This document shows, piece by piece, positions 1 through 5,462 of a DNA stretch of 7,875 bases. The notes below the pieces were generated by a model that was not told the DNA's origin, ran no database searches, and was given only the letters and a program-made list of their open reading frames with translations. Location: positions 1-7,875 of the forward strand of contig NZ_CAMLMK010000119.1 of NCBI RefSeq assembly GCF_946481155.1, written 5' to 3'. Positions within the stretch are counted from its first letter, which is position 1, and the number at the start of each line of letters is the position of its first letter. The stretch comes from an uncultured Flavobacterium sp. (GTDB lineage Bacteria > Bacteroidota > Bacteroidia > Flavobacteriales > Flavobacteriaceae). A program made the position numbers and the translations under genes.

Positions 1-202
1 TCGGGATCGCATTGTTGTTGGTATAGGAAGAAACATATTCTGAAGTTTGCTGCAATGCATGCATCAATGTTTCTTTATTGCTGAAAGGTTTTATCTCCAT
101 CGCTTTCTGCTTCCCGATTTCGGTGGTGCACAGCGCTGAAATGGTTTCTAAAACCGTATTAAATTCTAAATCCTGTAATGTCTTGGTAGTAATGGAAATC
201 AT
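1..202 (-). CDS. mutS2: MutS2-type mismatch-repair-like ATPase, N-terminal fragment
   Basis: Reading leftwards from an ATG at 202-200 there are 67 open codons up to the window edge, beginning MISITTKTLQDLEF and including EIGKQKAMEIKPF and QTSEYVSSY. This matches the start of bacterial MutS2 proteins as I remember them (a TLQDLEF-type opening, then a conserved GK-A block and a QTSE block). MutS2 is a roughly 700-800 residue relative of MutS with a C-terminal Smr nuclease domain. It is linked to suppression of recombination or to ribosome-collision rescue rather than to classical mismatch repair. Only the N-terminal region is visible, so the ATPase and Smr domains cannot be checked. The leader just upstream is A/T-rich with no Shine-Dalgarno sequence, as usual in Bacteroidota. 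The gene diverges from ung across a 73-bp spacer. An ordinary MutS is less likely, because its N-terminus would carry a different mismatch-binding domain. Confidence 0.82.
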   Translation of the reverse strand, partial: MISITTKTLQDLEFNTVLETISALCTTEIGKQKAMEIKPFSNKETLMHALQQTSEYVSSYTNNNAIP

Positions 203-207
203 TTTAT

Positions 208-250
208 AGTATCAAAACATCAAAGTTACAAAGTAGTGAAGTATCAAAGT
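208..250. repeat. Degenerate CAAAG short tandem repeat in the mutS2/ung spacer
   Basis: The spacer is built from imperfect units of the form ATCAAAAC, ATCAAAGTT, ACAAAGTAG and ATCAAAGTG. The 9-mer AGTATCAAA occurs twice (208-216 and 240-248), 32 bp apart. On the - strand the units read as ACTTTG/TACTTTG/TAACTTTG and so resemble the Bacteroidota -7 element TAnnTTTG. From memory, strings of this kind recur in flavobacterial intergenic regions; I cannot verify that here. Confidence 0.5.
221..228 (-). promoter_or_regulatory. Candidate mutS2 promoter -7 element
   Basis: On the - strand TAACTTTG is an exact match to the Bacteroidota primary sigma factor -7 consensus TAnnTTTG, ending 18 nt before the mutS2 start codon. 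A TTTG at 248-245 could serve as the -33 element, with 16 nt between the two, slightly shorter than the usual range. The motif lies inside the CAAAG repeat, so it could also be a by-product of that repeat. Confidence 0.45.
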
Positions 251-253
251 GTT

Positions 254-261
254 TATATTTG
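254..261 (+). promoter_or_regulatory. Candidate ung promoter -7 element
   Basis: TATATTTG matches the Bacteroidota -7 consensus TAnnTTTG exactly and lies 14 nt before the ung start codon, which would give a very short A-rich leader. No clear TTG -33 element is visible at the expected distance; GTTAC at 225-229 is the nearest weak candidate. Confidence 0.5.
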
Positions 262-275
262 TAAAAAATTAGCAA

Positions 276-947
276 ATGCTCATCGAAAATATACCTTCTT
301 CCTGGGAAAATCTTTTCAATGCCGAATTGGAAAAGGACTATTTTCCTAAGTTATTGCATCTTGTTGAAGAAGAATATGAAAATCATACCTGTTTTCCGCC
401 GAAGCAATTAATTTTTAACGCTTTCAAACATTGTGCTTTTGATGACGTTGAAGTTGTTATTATCGGGCAGGATCCTTATCATGGAGCAGGAGAGGCGAAT
501 GGACTGTGTTTTTCTGTAAATGATGGTATTTCATTTCCGCCTTCGCTTCGCAATATTTTCAGGGAGCTTAATGATGATTTAGGCCGTATCTTTTTTCCGG
601 AATCAGGTAATTTAGAACGATGGGCCGATCAGGGCGTTTTGCTTTTAAATGCTTCATTAACAGTTAGGAAAGATCAGCCAAACAGCCATAAGCATCTTAA
701 GTGGAATGTTTTCACCGATGCTGTAATCCAGAAGATTTCGGACGAAAAAGAGAATGTTGTTTTTCTGCTTTGGGGCGGATTCGCCATAAAAAAAGGCGCG
801 AAAATTGACAGAAGTAAGCATCTGGTTTTAGAGAGCGGCCATCCGTCACCATTGAGTGCTAATCAGGGTAAATGGTTTGGCAATAAGCATTTCAGTAAAA
901 CGAATGCTTTTCTTAAGGAGAAAGGAAAAAAAGAAATACAATGGTAA
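276..947 (+). CDS. ung: Uracil-DNA glycosylase (family 1 UDG)
   Basis: Removes uracil from DNA arising by cytosine deamination or dUTP misincorporation, starting base-excision repair in the cytoplasm. The 223-residue protein is close to the usual length (E. coli Ung is 229). Motif 1 GQDPYHG places the catalytic water-activating Asp at D66 and the uracil-gating Tyr at Y68. F79 in ANGLCFSV is the stacking Phe, N125 in LLLNASLTV is the uracil-recognising Asn, and GHPSPLSA carries catalytic H189 and the DNA-intercalating L193. All key family-1 residues are therefore intact. The ATG is preceded by an A-rich leader (GTAAAAAATTAGCAA) and no Shine-Dalgarno sequence, typical of Bacteroidota. The gene is monocistronic: mutS2 diverges upstream and a hairpin terminator follows 2 nt after the stop codon. 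Identification is very secure. Confidence 0.98.
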   Translation: MLIENIPSSWENLFNAELEKDYFPKLLHLVEEEYENHTCFPPKQLIFNAFKHCAFDDVEVVIIGQDPYHGAGEANGLCFSVNDGISFPPSLRNIFRELNDDLGRIFFPESGNLERWADQGVLLLNASLTVRKDQPNSHKHLKWNVFTDAVIQKISDEKENVVFLLWGGFAIKKGAKIDRSKHLVLESGHPSPLSANQGKWFGNKHFSKTNAFLKEKGKKEIQW

Positions 948-949
948 TA

Positions 950-979
950 AAAAAATCCGTCCTCAAAGACGGATTTTTT
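950..979. terminator. Bidirectional rho-independent terminator between ung and the lipoprotein gene
   Basis: ATCCGTC (955-961) pairs perfectly with GACGGAT (968-974) around a 6-nt CTCAAA loop. The stem is extended by an A-run (950-954) facing a T-run (975-979), so both strands read stem plus U-tract. It lies between the ung stop (947) and the convergent lipoprotein stop (998) and can end both transcripts. Confidence 0.9.
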
Positions 980-997
980 ATATAAGATATTTTAATA

Positions 998-1546
998 TTA
1001 GTTTACGGTAAAGTAGTAATATCCCTGACTGTCAACATTATTTGCAGTTGTGGTTATGAATACTGCAGTCTTATCATCGGGGTTTCTTGAGATCAAATCT
1101 GTGGATTGTGATCCTGTGTAACTTTCTCCAAAACTCAAACGGTATTCACCTGCAGATGTTAAGGGAATTGACTGATCGCTGATATAAGTCATCGCCCCTG
1201 CCTGATATACAGCTTCTTCCACGCTATACTCATCTTCGTTAAGTAAAACGGAAGTCCAGACATCCGGTGCGGTTTCTTTTTCCAGTCGGTACGCAAACCC
1301 AAAAGATTCGGCCTGGCTTGTTCTGTAAATGTCAAGCGGATCTGTTTGTCCAGCTTCCGGCAGGTATCTTGAAAAATCGGTATGGAAAGAAACGTCGTCT
1401 CCCACAGCATAACTTGCCGGTGTATCAATGCTGATTAAATTAGGAACGGAAATATATACCGCATTGTAAAACTCGTCATCGCTTTTACATGAAACAATTG
1501 ATAAAGTTGCCGTAATGGCTATAAGGAATAATTTTATTGTTTTCAT
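998..1546 (-). CDS. Putative surface-exposed lipoprotein of unknown function
   Basis: I do not recognise the family. The 182-residue product begins with a lipoprotein signal peptide (MKTIKLFLIAITATLSIVSC) in which IVSC is the lipobox and Cys20 would be lipidated. The residues after it, KSDDEF, resemble the acidic lipoprotein export signal that sends Bacteroidota lipoproteins to the outer face of the outer membrane. The remaining ~160 residues are soluble, rich in Ser, Thr, Asp and aromatics, with an alternating pattern that suggests a beta-sandwich; that fold is inference. I chose the ATG at 1546 over an in-frame ATG at 1597 because only the former gives a clean signal peptide, and the longer start would lie inside the upstream barrel gene. 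It follows that gene by 10 nt, so the two are probably co-transcribed and may act together at the outer membrane. The bidirectional hairpin lies downstream. Confidence 0.75.
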   Translation of the reverse strand: MKTIKLFLIAITATLSIVSCKSDDEFYNAVYISVPNLISIDTPASYAVGDDVSFHTDFSRYLPEAGQTDPLDIYRTSQAESFGFAYRLEKETAPDVWTSVLLNEDEYSVEEAVYQAGAMTYISDQSIPLTSAGEYRLSFGESYTGSQSTDLISRNPDDKTAVFITTTANNVDSQGYYYFTVN

Positions 1547-1556
1547 AGTTTTGTTT

Positions 1557-2147
1557 TTAAAATCTGTAACCAAAATTAGCACCCACTCGCTGAACATACG
1601 TTGGACTAATATCCGTATTCAAGATATTTTTACCTACGCCCACAAACAACTCAATCCCAAATTTTTCCTTGAAATAGAGTTTATATCCTAACGCGCCACC
1701 AATAGCCAAGCTGGTATAATTGTTTTCAACGGCTTCATCATGATGATATCCGTTACCGTCTGGTATGTGCTGTAATTCTTTATATTTTCCGCCATTTGCC
1801 GAAACAAAAGCCTCCACGAAATAATAACTTACCGCGCTTTTGGATAATGAATACCTGACAAATGGATTAACTTCATACTGTGGCAGGGTTTTATTGAAAC
1901 CATTGTCAAAATCTTCTTCTCTTTTGTTGCTTTTTGTAATGCTTCCGCTTAAACCAACGGAAAAATCCTTATTCAAAAAACGCTCGTAACTCACATGAAA
2001 CCTGGACTTTGCGATTAGTGAAACCACATCAAATTTGATTTCGTTTTTTTTGAGCGTAATTGGGCTTACCGTTTCTACTGCAGTAGTATCCTGAGCATTT
2101 GCCAGCTGAAAGAAAAGCAGGGCTGACAGAAAAGCTAGTTTTTTCAT
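1557..2147 (-). CDS. Small outer-membrane beta-barrel protein
   Basis: The 196-residue product has a Sec signal peptide (MKKLAFLSALLFFQLANA, probable cleavage before Q19). After it come alternating hydrophobic and aromatic segments typical of transmembrane beta strands, such as FHVSYERFLNKDFSVGLSGSI, NPFVRYSL, YYFVEAFVSANGG, SLAIGGALGYKLYF and FGIELFVGVGKN. The chain ends in GANFGYRF, a terminal-strand signature with a C-terminal Phe as recognised by the BAM complex. Length and strand count suggest an 8- to 10-stranded barrel of the OmpW/OmpA-barrel or DUF3575-like type. Whether it is a pore, adhesin or structural protein cannot be told. The lipoprotein gene follows 10 nt downstream and is probably in the same transcript. 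A 42-nt gap separates it from the transglutaminase-like gene upstream. Confidence 0.78.
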   Translation of the reverse strand: MKKLAFLSALLFFQLANAQDTTAVETVSPITLKKNEIKFDVVSLIAKSRFHVSYERFLNKDFSVGLSGSITKSNKREEDFDNGFNKTLPQYEVNPFVRYSLSKSAVSYYFVEAFVSANGGKYKELQHIPDGNGYHHDEAVENNYTSLAIGGALGYKLYFKEKFGIELFVGVGKNILNTDISPTYVQRVGANFGYRF

Positions 2148-2169
2148 ATAATTTTTTTATTAATGATGG

Positions 2170-2177
2170 TAAATATA
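2170..2177 (-). promoter_or_regulatory. Weak candidate -7 element for the barrel/lipoprotein pair
   Basis: On the - strand TATATTTA matches TAnnTTTG at all but the last position and lies 22 nt before the barrel gene start. No convincing TTG -33 element is seen at the expected distance. This is the only gap after the tight cluster where a separate promoter would fit. Confidence 0.25.
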
Positions 2178-2189
2178 GCAAAAGGTTGC

Positions 2190-3122
2190 TTAATTAAAGG
2201 TAAGCTCTCCCAGAATTTCTTCACTCATAAAGGGGCCGCCGGGATATTTTGCCGTGTAGTCAAGATTTAGCCAAATTTGTCCGCGCTCATCAATATGGTA
2301 ATGTACTTCGCGGTTGTGAGATTCCCGTTTGAAGAGAATTTCCTTTATAAGATAATTAATATTTTCAAGATCGGCTTTATTGCCAATAAGCATTTCGGGA
2401 TATAAATGCCCTCCGGTATGAATGATTCTGGGCGTACCACCAACAGACCGCACCAGAGCCGACATCAAGATCGCGTGATCATCACAATCACCTGAAAAAT
2501 GCTGCAATGATTCCGTGGCGTGGGCAATGTATTCTTTTCCTTTTGGGTCGTTGACGTAATTCCATCGGTTTCGTACTTCCGTGAAAACGGCAAAACACTG
2601 AATGATCTGACGATATTGCCTAAAACCTTTTACATGATTAAAATGCTTAGTGGTTGCCATTAATGCAAAATTGCGGACTTTGGGGTTGTCATATTCAACG
2701 GCATCTATGATTTTTGATTTATTCGGAAAAGGTAATAATTTCGAAATGATAATGTCCTGCGGATTAGGATCTTCGGCCATGGAATACACCATCGAACGGT
2801 AATCTTCAAAAACGGCATTGAAGCCGTAGCCGCCAAATATCGTTCCCCAAATGAGGGCGATCAGATAAAAGAAGATGCAAATAATCAGTACGGTTTTCAG
2901 CAATCGAAGGATTAACTGAATGATTACGATGATAATAGCAAATAATAGCACACGGTCAAAATGCAGAAACCATTCCGGGTTGATTAAGTTTTGATGTGCG
3001 ATGATGAAAATGGGGATAGCAATAAGGATATTCAGGATAAAAATAACAACAAGATCCCAAGGCTTTGGTAAGGAAAGCTTTTCTTTTAGAAATTGAAGTT
3101 TTGGGGATAATGCTGGAATCAT
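2190..3122 (-). CDS. Membrane-anchored transglutaminase-like (papain-fold) protein
   Basis: A 310-residue protein with two parts. Residues 22-43, 57-73 and 77-96 are hydrophobic transmembrane helices. A soluble domain then carries the transglutaminase-core triad: C213 in GDCDDHA, H239 in GGHLYPEM and D288 in NLDYTAKYPG. In this superfamily the Cys-His-Asp triad supports peptidase, amidase or acyl-transfer chemistry; the substrate here is unknown. The basic N-terminus and the RLLK turn between helices 2 and 3 suggest N-in topology with three crossings, which would put the catalytic domain in the periplasm (positive-inside inference). The triad spacing (Cys to His 26, His to Asp 49 residues) suits an active enzyme. 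The gene follows the binding-fold gene by 21 nt and is probably the last member of the tight cluster. It is well formed, with no frameshift. Confidence 0.8.
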   Translation of the reverse strand: MIPALSPKLQFLKEKLSLPKPWDLVVIFILNILIAIPIFIIAHQNLINPEWFLHFDRVLLFAIIIVIIQLILRLLKTVLIICIFFYLIALIWGTIFGGYGFNAVFEDYRSMVYSMAEDPNPQDIIISKLLPFPNKSKIIDAVEYDNPKVRNFALMATTKHFNHVKGFRQYRQIIQCFAVFTEVRNRWNYVNDPKGKEYIAHATESLQHFSGDCDDHAILMSALVRSVGGTPRIIHTGGHLYPEMLIGNKADLENINYLIKEILFKRESHNREVHYHIDERGQIWLNLDYTAKYPGGPFMSEEILGELTFN

Positions 3123-3143
3123 TCGCTAGTTTCCTTCGCTGTA

Positions 3144-3989
3144 TTATTTTACAACCAATTCGTAATCCATTTTTGTGTCAATCAAATTTAAGTCAAATAA
3201 TTGGTTTTGTACTTTATCAAACGTGGGTTTGTCTAATTTCTTTTGCGACCAGCGTGTCAGTTTTAGCCATTCCTGAATGTCTTCCTGTTTTTGATTGTAA
3301 CGGGTGGCTAAAGTCCGGTCGATACTTGGAATGTCTTTGAATTCAATTGTAGTGTTGTTTATGATTTCCAGAATCTGGTCTATCACATGCTTGTTTTTCT
3401 CCAGGAATTCATTTCGAACGGCAATCACGAAACAGGGCCAAGGAGTGGGGCAGTCCGCAATCCTTCTGAAAGTGCCGTTATCTACCAAGGGTTTTGTCAT
3501 GAAATGCTCCCACATGAAATAGTCGGCTTTTGCTTCTGATAAAGCAGTTACAGCGCCATCGATAGTATTTACGATTTCGAATTGGAGGTTTTGTGTGTTC
3601 CAATTTTGATTTTTGGCATTGACTACGGCCATCAAATGCGAGCCGGAGCCCATTCTGCTTATGGCGACTTTCTTGTTTTCAAGGTCTGATAAATTTTTGA
3701 AATCAGAATTTGCTGCCACGTGGATGCCCCAAATCAAAGGCGATTGCACATAAATCTGTACAATCGAGCTCGGATTTCCACTAGCTATATCTTTCACAAT
3801 ACCTTCGGAAAGGATTACAGCGATATCGGTTTCCCCATCGCGAAGCATCTGGCACATTTTTCCGGTACCTTCGGGAACGTTTGTCCATTGCAGATCGATA
3901 TCTACTTCATCAAATTCCCCATTTTCAATACACAAATGCCAAGGAAGGTTAAAATGCTCGGGGACGCCTGCGATTCGTACTGTTTTCAT
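3144..3989 (-). CDS. Cytosolic NMT1/THI5-type (periplasmic-binding-protein fold) ligand-binding protein
   Basis: The 281-residue product resembles type-2 periplasmic-binding-protein folds of the NMT1/THI5/SsuA group. It shows a first-strand VRIAGVPEHFNLPW block (4-17), GTGKMCQMLRDGETDIAVILSEG-type helix/strand (41-63), a LSDLENKKVAISRMGSGSH hinge block (100-118), and a WEHFMTKPLVD segment (160-170) in the second lobe. Unlike transporter-linked binding proteins it has no signal peptide or lipobox, and no ABC permease or ATPase gene lies nearby, so it probably acts in the cytoplasm. It may be an enzyme or ligand sensor; substrate unknown. From memory it resembles a small family represented by Candida albicans CA3427, which also lacks an export signal. 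The start codon lies 1 nt after the stop of the upstream GNAT gene, implying translational coupling. The family call is fairly secure; function is open. Confidence 0.75.
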   Translation of the reverse strand: MKTVRIAGVPEHFNLPWHLCIENGEFDEVDIDLQWTNVPEGTGKMCQMLRDGETDIAVILSEGIVKDIASGNPSSIVQIYVQSPLIWGIHVAANSDFKNLSDLENKKVAISRMGSGSHLMAVVNAKNQNWNTQNLQFEIVNTIDGAVTALSEAKADYFMWEHFMTKPLVDNGTFRRIADCPTPWPCFVIAVRNEFLEKNKHVIDQILEIINNTTIEFKDIPSIDRTLATRYNQKQEDIQEWLKLTRWSQKKLDKPTFDKVQNQLFDLNLIDTKMDYELVVK

Positions 3990-3990
3990 A

Positions 3991-4524
3991 TTATTTCTGA
4001 TAGTCTTTTCTGTTCAATTCAAACCATACACATTCATCACCATCATGAATGAATGTCCCTTTGTTTTTCATGCCGATTTTTTCTAAAATTCTTATCGAGC
4101 CGACATTGTCAATCATAGCATGGGCGTAAATTGTTTCAAGATTCATTTCGTCAAAGCCGTATTCGAGACAGCCTTTAGCCGCTTCAAAACCGAAGCCTTT
4201 CTGCCAAAAGTATTTGATGAAACGGTAACCCAAATCATAGAAATTCTCGTGGCCGTTTATTCTTTCGCGTACTAATTTCAGGCCGGCCCAACCGATAAAT
4301 TCATTGGTGTCTTTCTTTATCACAGCCCAACGACCGATTCCATTTTCTTTATATTGTTCTCTGACATATTCAATGATTGTTTGGGCATCTTCCATGGTTT
4401 TAATGGGATTTTTACCCAAAAACTCATGAACATCCATATCAGAATCCAGATGAAAAATTCCCTCCTTGTCGGATGGAAGCAATTCACGCATAATTAAACG
4501 TTCGGTTTCTACTTTGATGTGCAT
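3991..4524 (-). CDS. GNAT N-acetyltransferase, RimJ/RimL type (paralogue 1)
   Basis: A 177-residue cytosolic acetyl-CoA-dependent acetyltransferase. The N-terminus reads ETERLIMRELLPSD (6-19), the classic RimJ/RimL opening. NEFIGWAGL (74-82) forms the central strand, FWQKGFGFEAA (106-116) is motif A, the acetyl-CoA pyrophosphate loop, and DNVGSIRILEKIGM (139-152) is motif B. The substrate may be a ribosomal protein N-terminus, an amine or an antibiotic; sequence alone does not say. The family more often has WGKGYA in the loop, whereas here it is WQKGFG. It is a paralogue of the gene immediately upstream, with close to half of residues identical by eye and the same length, so the pair arose by tandem duplication. 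Its stop is separated by 1 nt from the start of the binding-fold gene. The spacing from the upstream GNAT gene is 32 nt. Confidence 0.9.
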   Translation of the reverse strand: MHIKVETERLIMRELLPSDKEGIFHLDSDMDVHEFLGKNPIKTMEDAQTIIEYVREQYKENGIGRWAVIKKDTNEFIGWAGLKLVRERINGHENFYDLGYRFIKYFWQKGFGFEAAKGCLEYGFDEMNLETIYAHAMIDNVGSIRILEKIGMKNKGTFIHDGDECVWFELNRKDYQK

Positions 4525-4556
4525 TTTAGTACTGTTTTCTGGTTCGGTTATTTGAC

Positions 4557-5084
4557 TTATTTATTCGGATTTTCCAGTTCATACCAATTCCACAACACTT
4601 CGTCTTCTAAATACTCTTCAGTTAAACGTAACCCGATTTTTTGAAGGATCCTGTTGGAAGCAACATTTTCAGATTGTGCGGCGGCATCCATTTTTGGGAT
4701 TTTCATAGTATTAAATCCGTATTCTAACCACGCATATGAAGCTTCACTCGCGTAGCCCTTACCCCAAAATTGTTCATCTAAACGATATCCGATATCATAG
4801 AAATTAATCCTGTTGTTCAGTTCCTTGTCGTTGAATTTCAGGCCCGCCCAACCTATAAATTCATTAGTTTCTTTTAAAATTACGGCAAATCGGCCGATAT
4901 TATTATCGGTATATTGTTTTCTTACATGCTCAATTAATTCCCGGGATTCGTCAATAGTTTCAACAGGTTTGTTCCACAGGTATTTATGTACGTTCGGATT
5001 TGAATCCATGGCAAACATAGCTTCTGTGTCGGACAGCAGGAGTTCGCGAAGTAATAAACGTTCAGTTTCTATGATTAAATCCAT
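4557..5084 (-). CDS. GNAT N-acetyltransferase, RimJ/RimL type (paralogue 2)
   Basis: A 175-residue GNAT acetyltransferase with the same architecture as its downstream neighbour: ETERLLLRELLLSD (6-19), NEFIGWAGLKF (74-84), the acetyl-CoA loop FWGKGYASEA (106-115) in canonical form, and ENVASNRILQKIGL (139-152). The C-terminal thirds differ most between the paralogues (EEYLEDEVLWNWYEL here against FIHDGDECVWFEL), which suggests different acceptors, though this is inference. The ATG directly abuts the stop of the VOC gene (TAAATG, no spacer). No Shine-Dalgarno sequence is visible, so expression probably depends on reinitiation. The acceptor substrate is unknown. No small antitoxin-like gene is adjacent, so a GNAT toxin is unlikely. 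Confidence 0.9.
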   Translation of the reverse strand: MDLIIETERLLLRELLLSDTEAMFAMDSNPNVHKYLWNKPVETIDESRELIEHVRKQYTDNNIGRFAVILKETNEFIGWAGLKFNDKELNNRINFYDIGYRLDEQFWGKGYASEASYAWLEYGFNTMKIPKMDAAAQSENVASNRILQKIGLRLTEEYLEDEVLWNWYELENPNK

Positions 5085-5462
5085 TTATTTTGCTTTTAGA
5101 TTTGAAATAATAATTCGGAAGCCGTCCGGATCAAGTATCATTTTTCCATTTACGTTCCAATACGGATTGTTTGGAGTTATAGTTGAAATATTGTTATGTA
5201 ATAAATTAGTAATTAACTGATTGTATTCTGATATCGTTTCAGGGTATAAAACAAGAATATCATCTTCATCTGAAAAATGATTAGCTTTTTTACCCGATTT
5301 TGTGAATTCCAAATGCCAGTCGGAACCAGGTTTTCCAATGAAAATCCCGTCATAACTAGCATGGTTTTCAAAACTCCCCAGTACTTCAAATCCTAAGATG
5401 CCAACATAAAATGCTTTGATCTTTTCTAAATCATCGGTATGTCTGGCAACCCTCAGTATCAT
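5085..5462 (-). CDS. VOC superfamily protein, YycE-like
   Basis: A 125-residue, two-module glyoxalase/bleomycin-resistance/dioxygenase (VOC) fold protein. Recognisable blocks are VARHTDDLEKIKAFY (5-19), GFEVLGSFENHASYDGI (24-40), DWHLEFT (48-54) and NPYWNVNGKMILDPDGFRI (99-117). The GFEVLGSFE...YDG...HLEFT pattern and the NPYW...DPDGFR ending recall Bacillus subtilis YycE. Of the four usual metal ligands only H8 and perhaps E52 are present. The second module opens with DDILVLY, lacking the usual His, and DPDGFRIII lacks the usual Glu at position 118. A classical metal-dependent glyoxalase I is therefore unlikely; a ligand-binding or resistance-type role is possible. The ATG directly abuts the stop of the nucleoside phosphorylase gene. 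Confidence 0.85.
   Translation of the reverse strand: MILRVARHTDDLEKIKAFYVGILGFEVLGSFENHASYDGIFIGKPGSDWHLEFTKSGKKANHFSDEDDILVLYPETISEYNQLITNLLHNNISTITPNNPYWNVNGKMILDPDGFRIIISNLKAK

Noticed and set aside
208..250. CAAAG repeat as a CRISPR array
   Set aside because: Units are only 8-9 bp, imperfect and without regular unique spacers; no cas-like gene is present.
1189..1428. 79-codon - strand open frame inside the lipoprotein gene
   Set aside because: It is an alternative frame of the lipoprotein gene with no signal or domain and no separate leader.
998..1597. Longer lipoprotein start at 1597
   Set aside because: It would overlap the barrel gene and place 17 extra residues before a clean lipoprotein signal peptide that already starts at the ATG at 1546.
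2177..2190. AGCAA/TTGCT hairpin as a terminator for the transglutaminase-like gene
   Set aside because: The stem is only 5 bp and is not followed by a continuous T-run on the - strand, so it is likely chance.
3144..3989. Part of an ABC transporter for thiamine precursors or sulfonates
   Set aside because: No export signal, no permease or ATPase gene and no thiamine riboswitch-like structure next to it.
3991..5084. GNAT toxin-antitoxin module
   Set aside because: Toxin GNATs pair with a small ribbon-helix-helix antitoxin gene; here the partner is a second GNAT of the RimJ/RimL type and no small DNA-binding gene is visible.
3065..5220. Open frames on the + strand at 3065-3340, 3304-3522, 3720-4052 and 4813-5220
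   Set aside because: They lie antisense to conserved, well-formed genes, have no recognisable domains, and their composition fits reverse-strand shadows.
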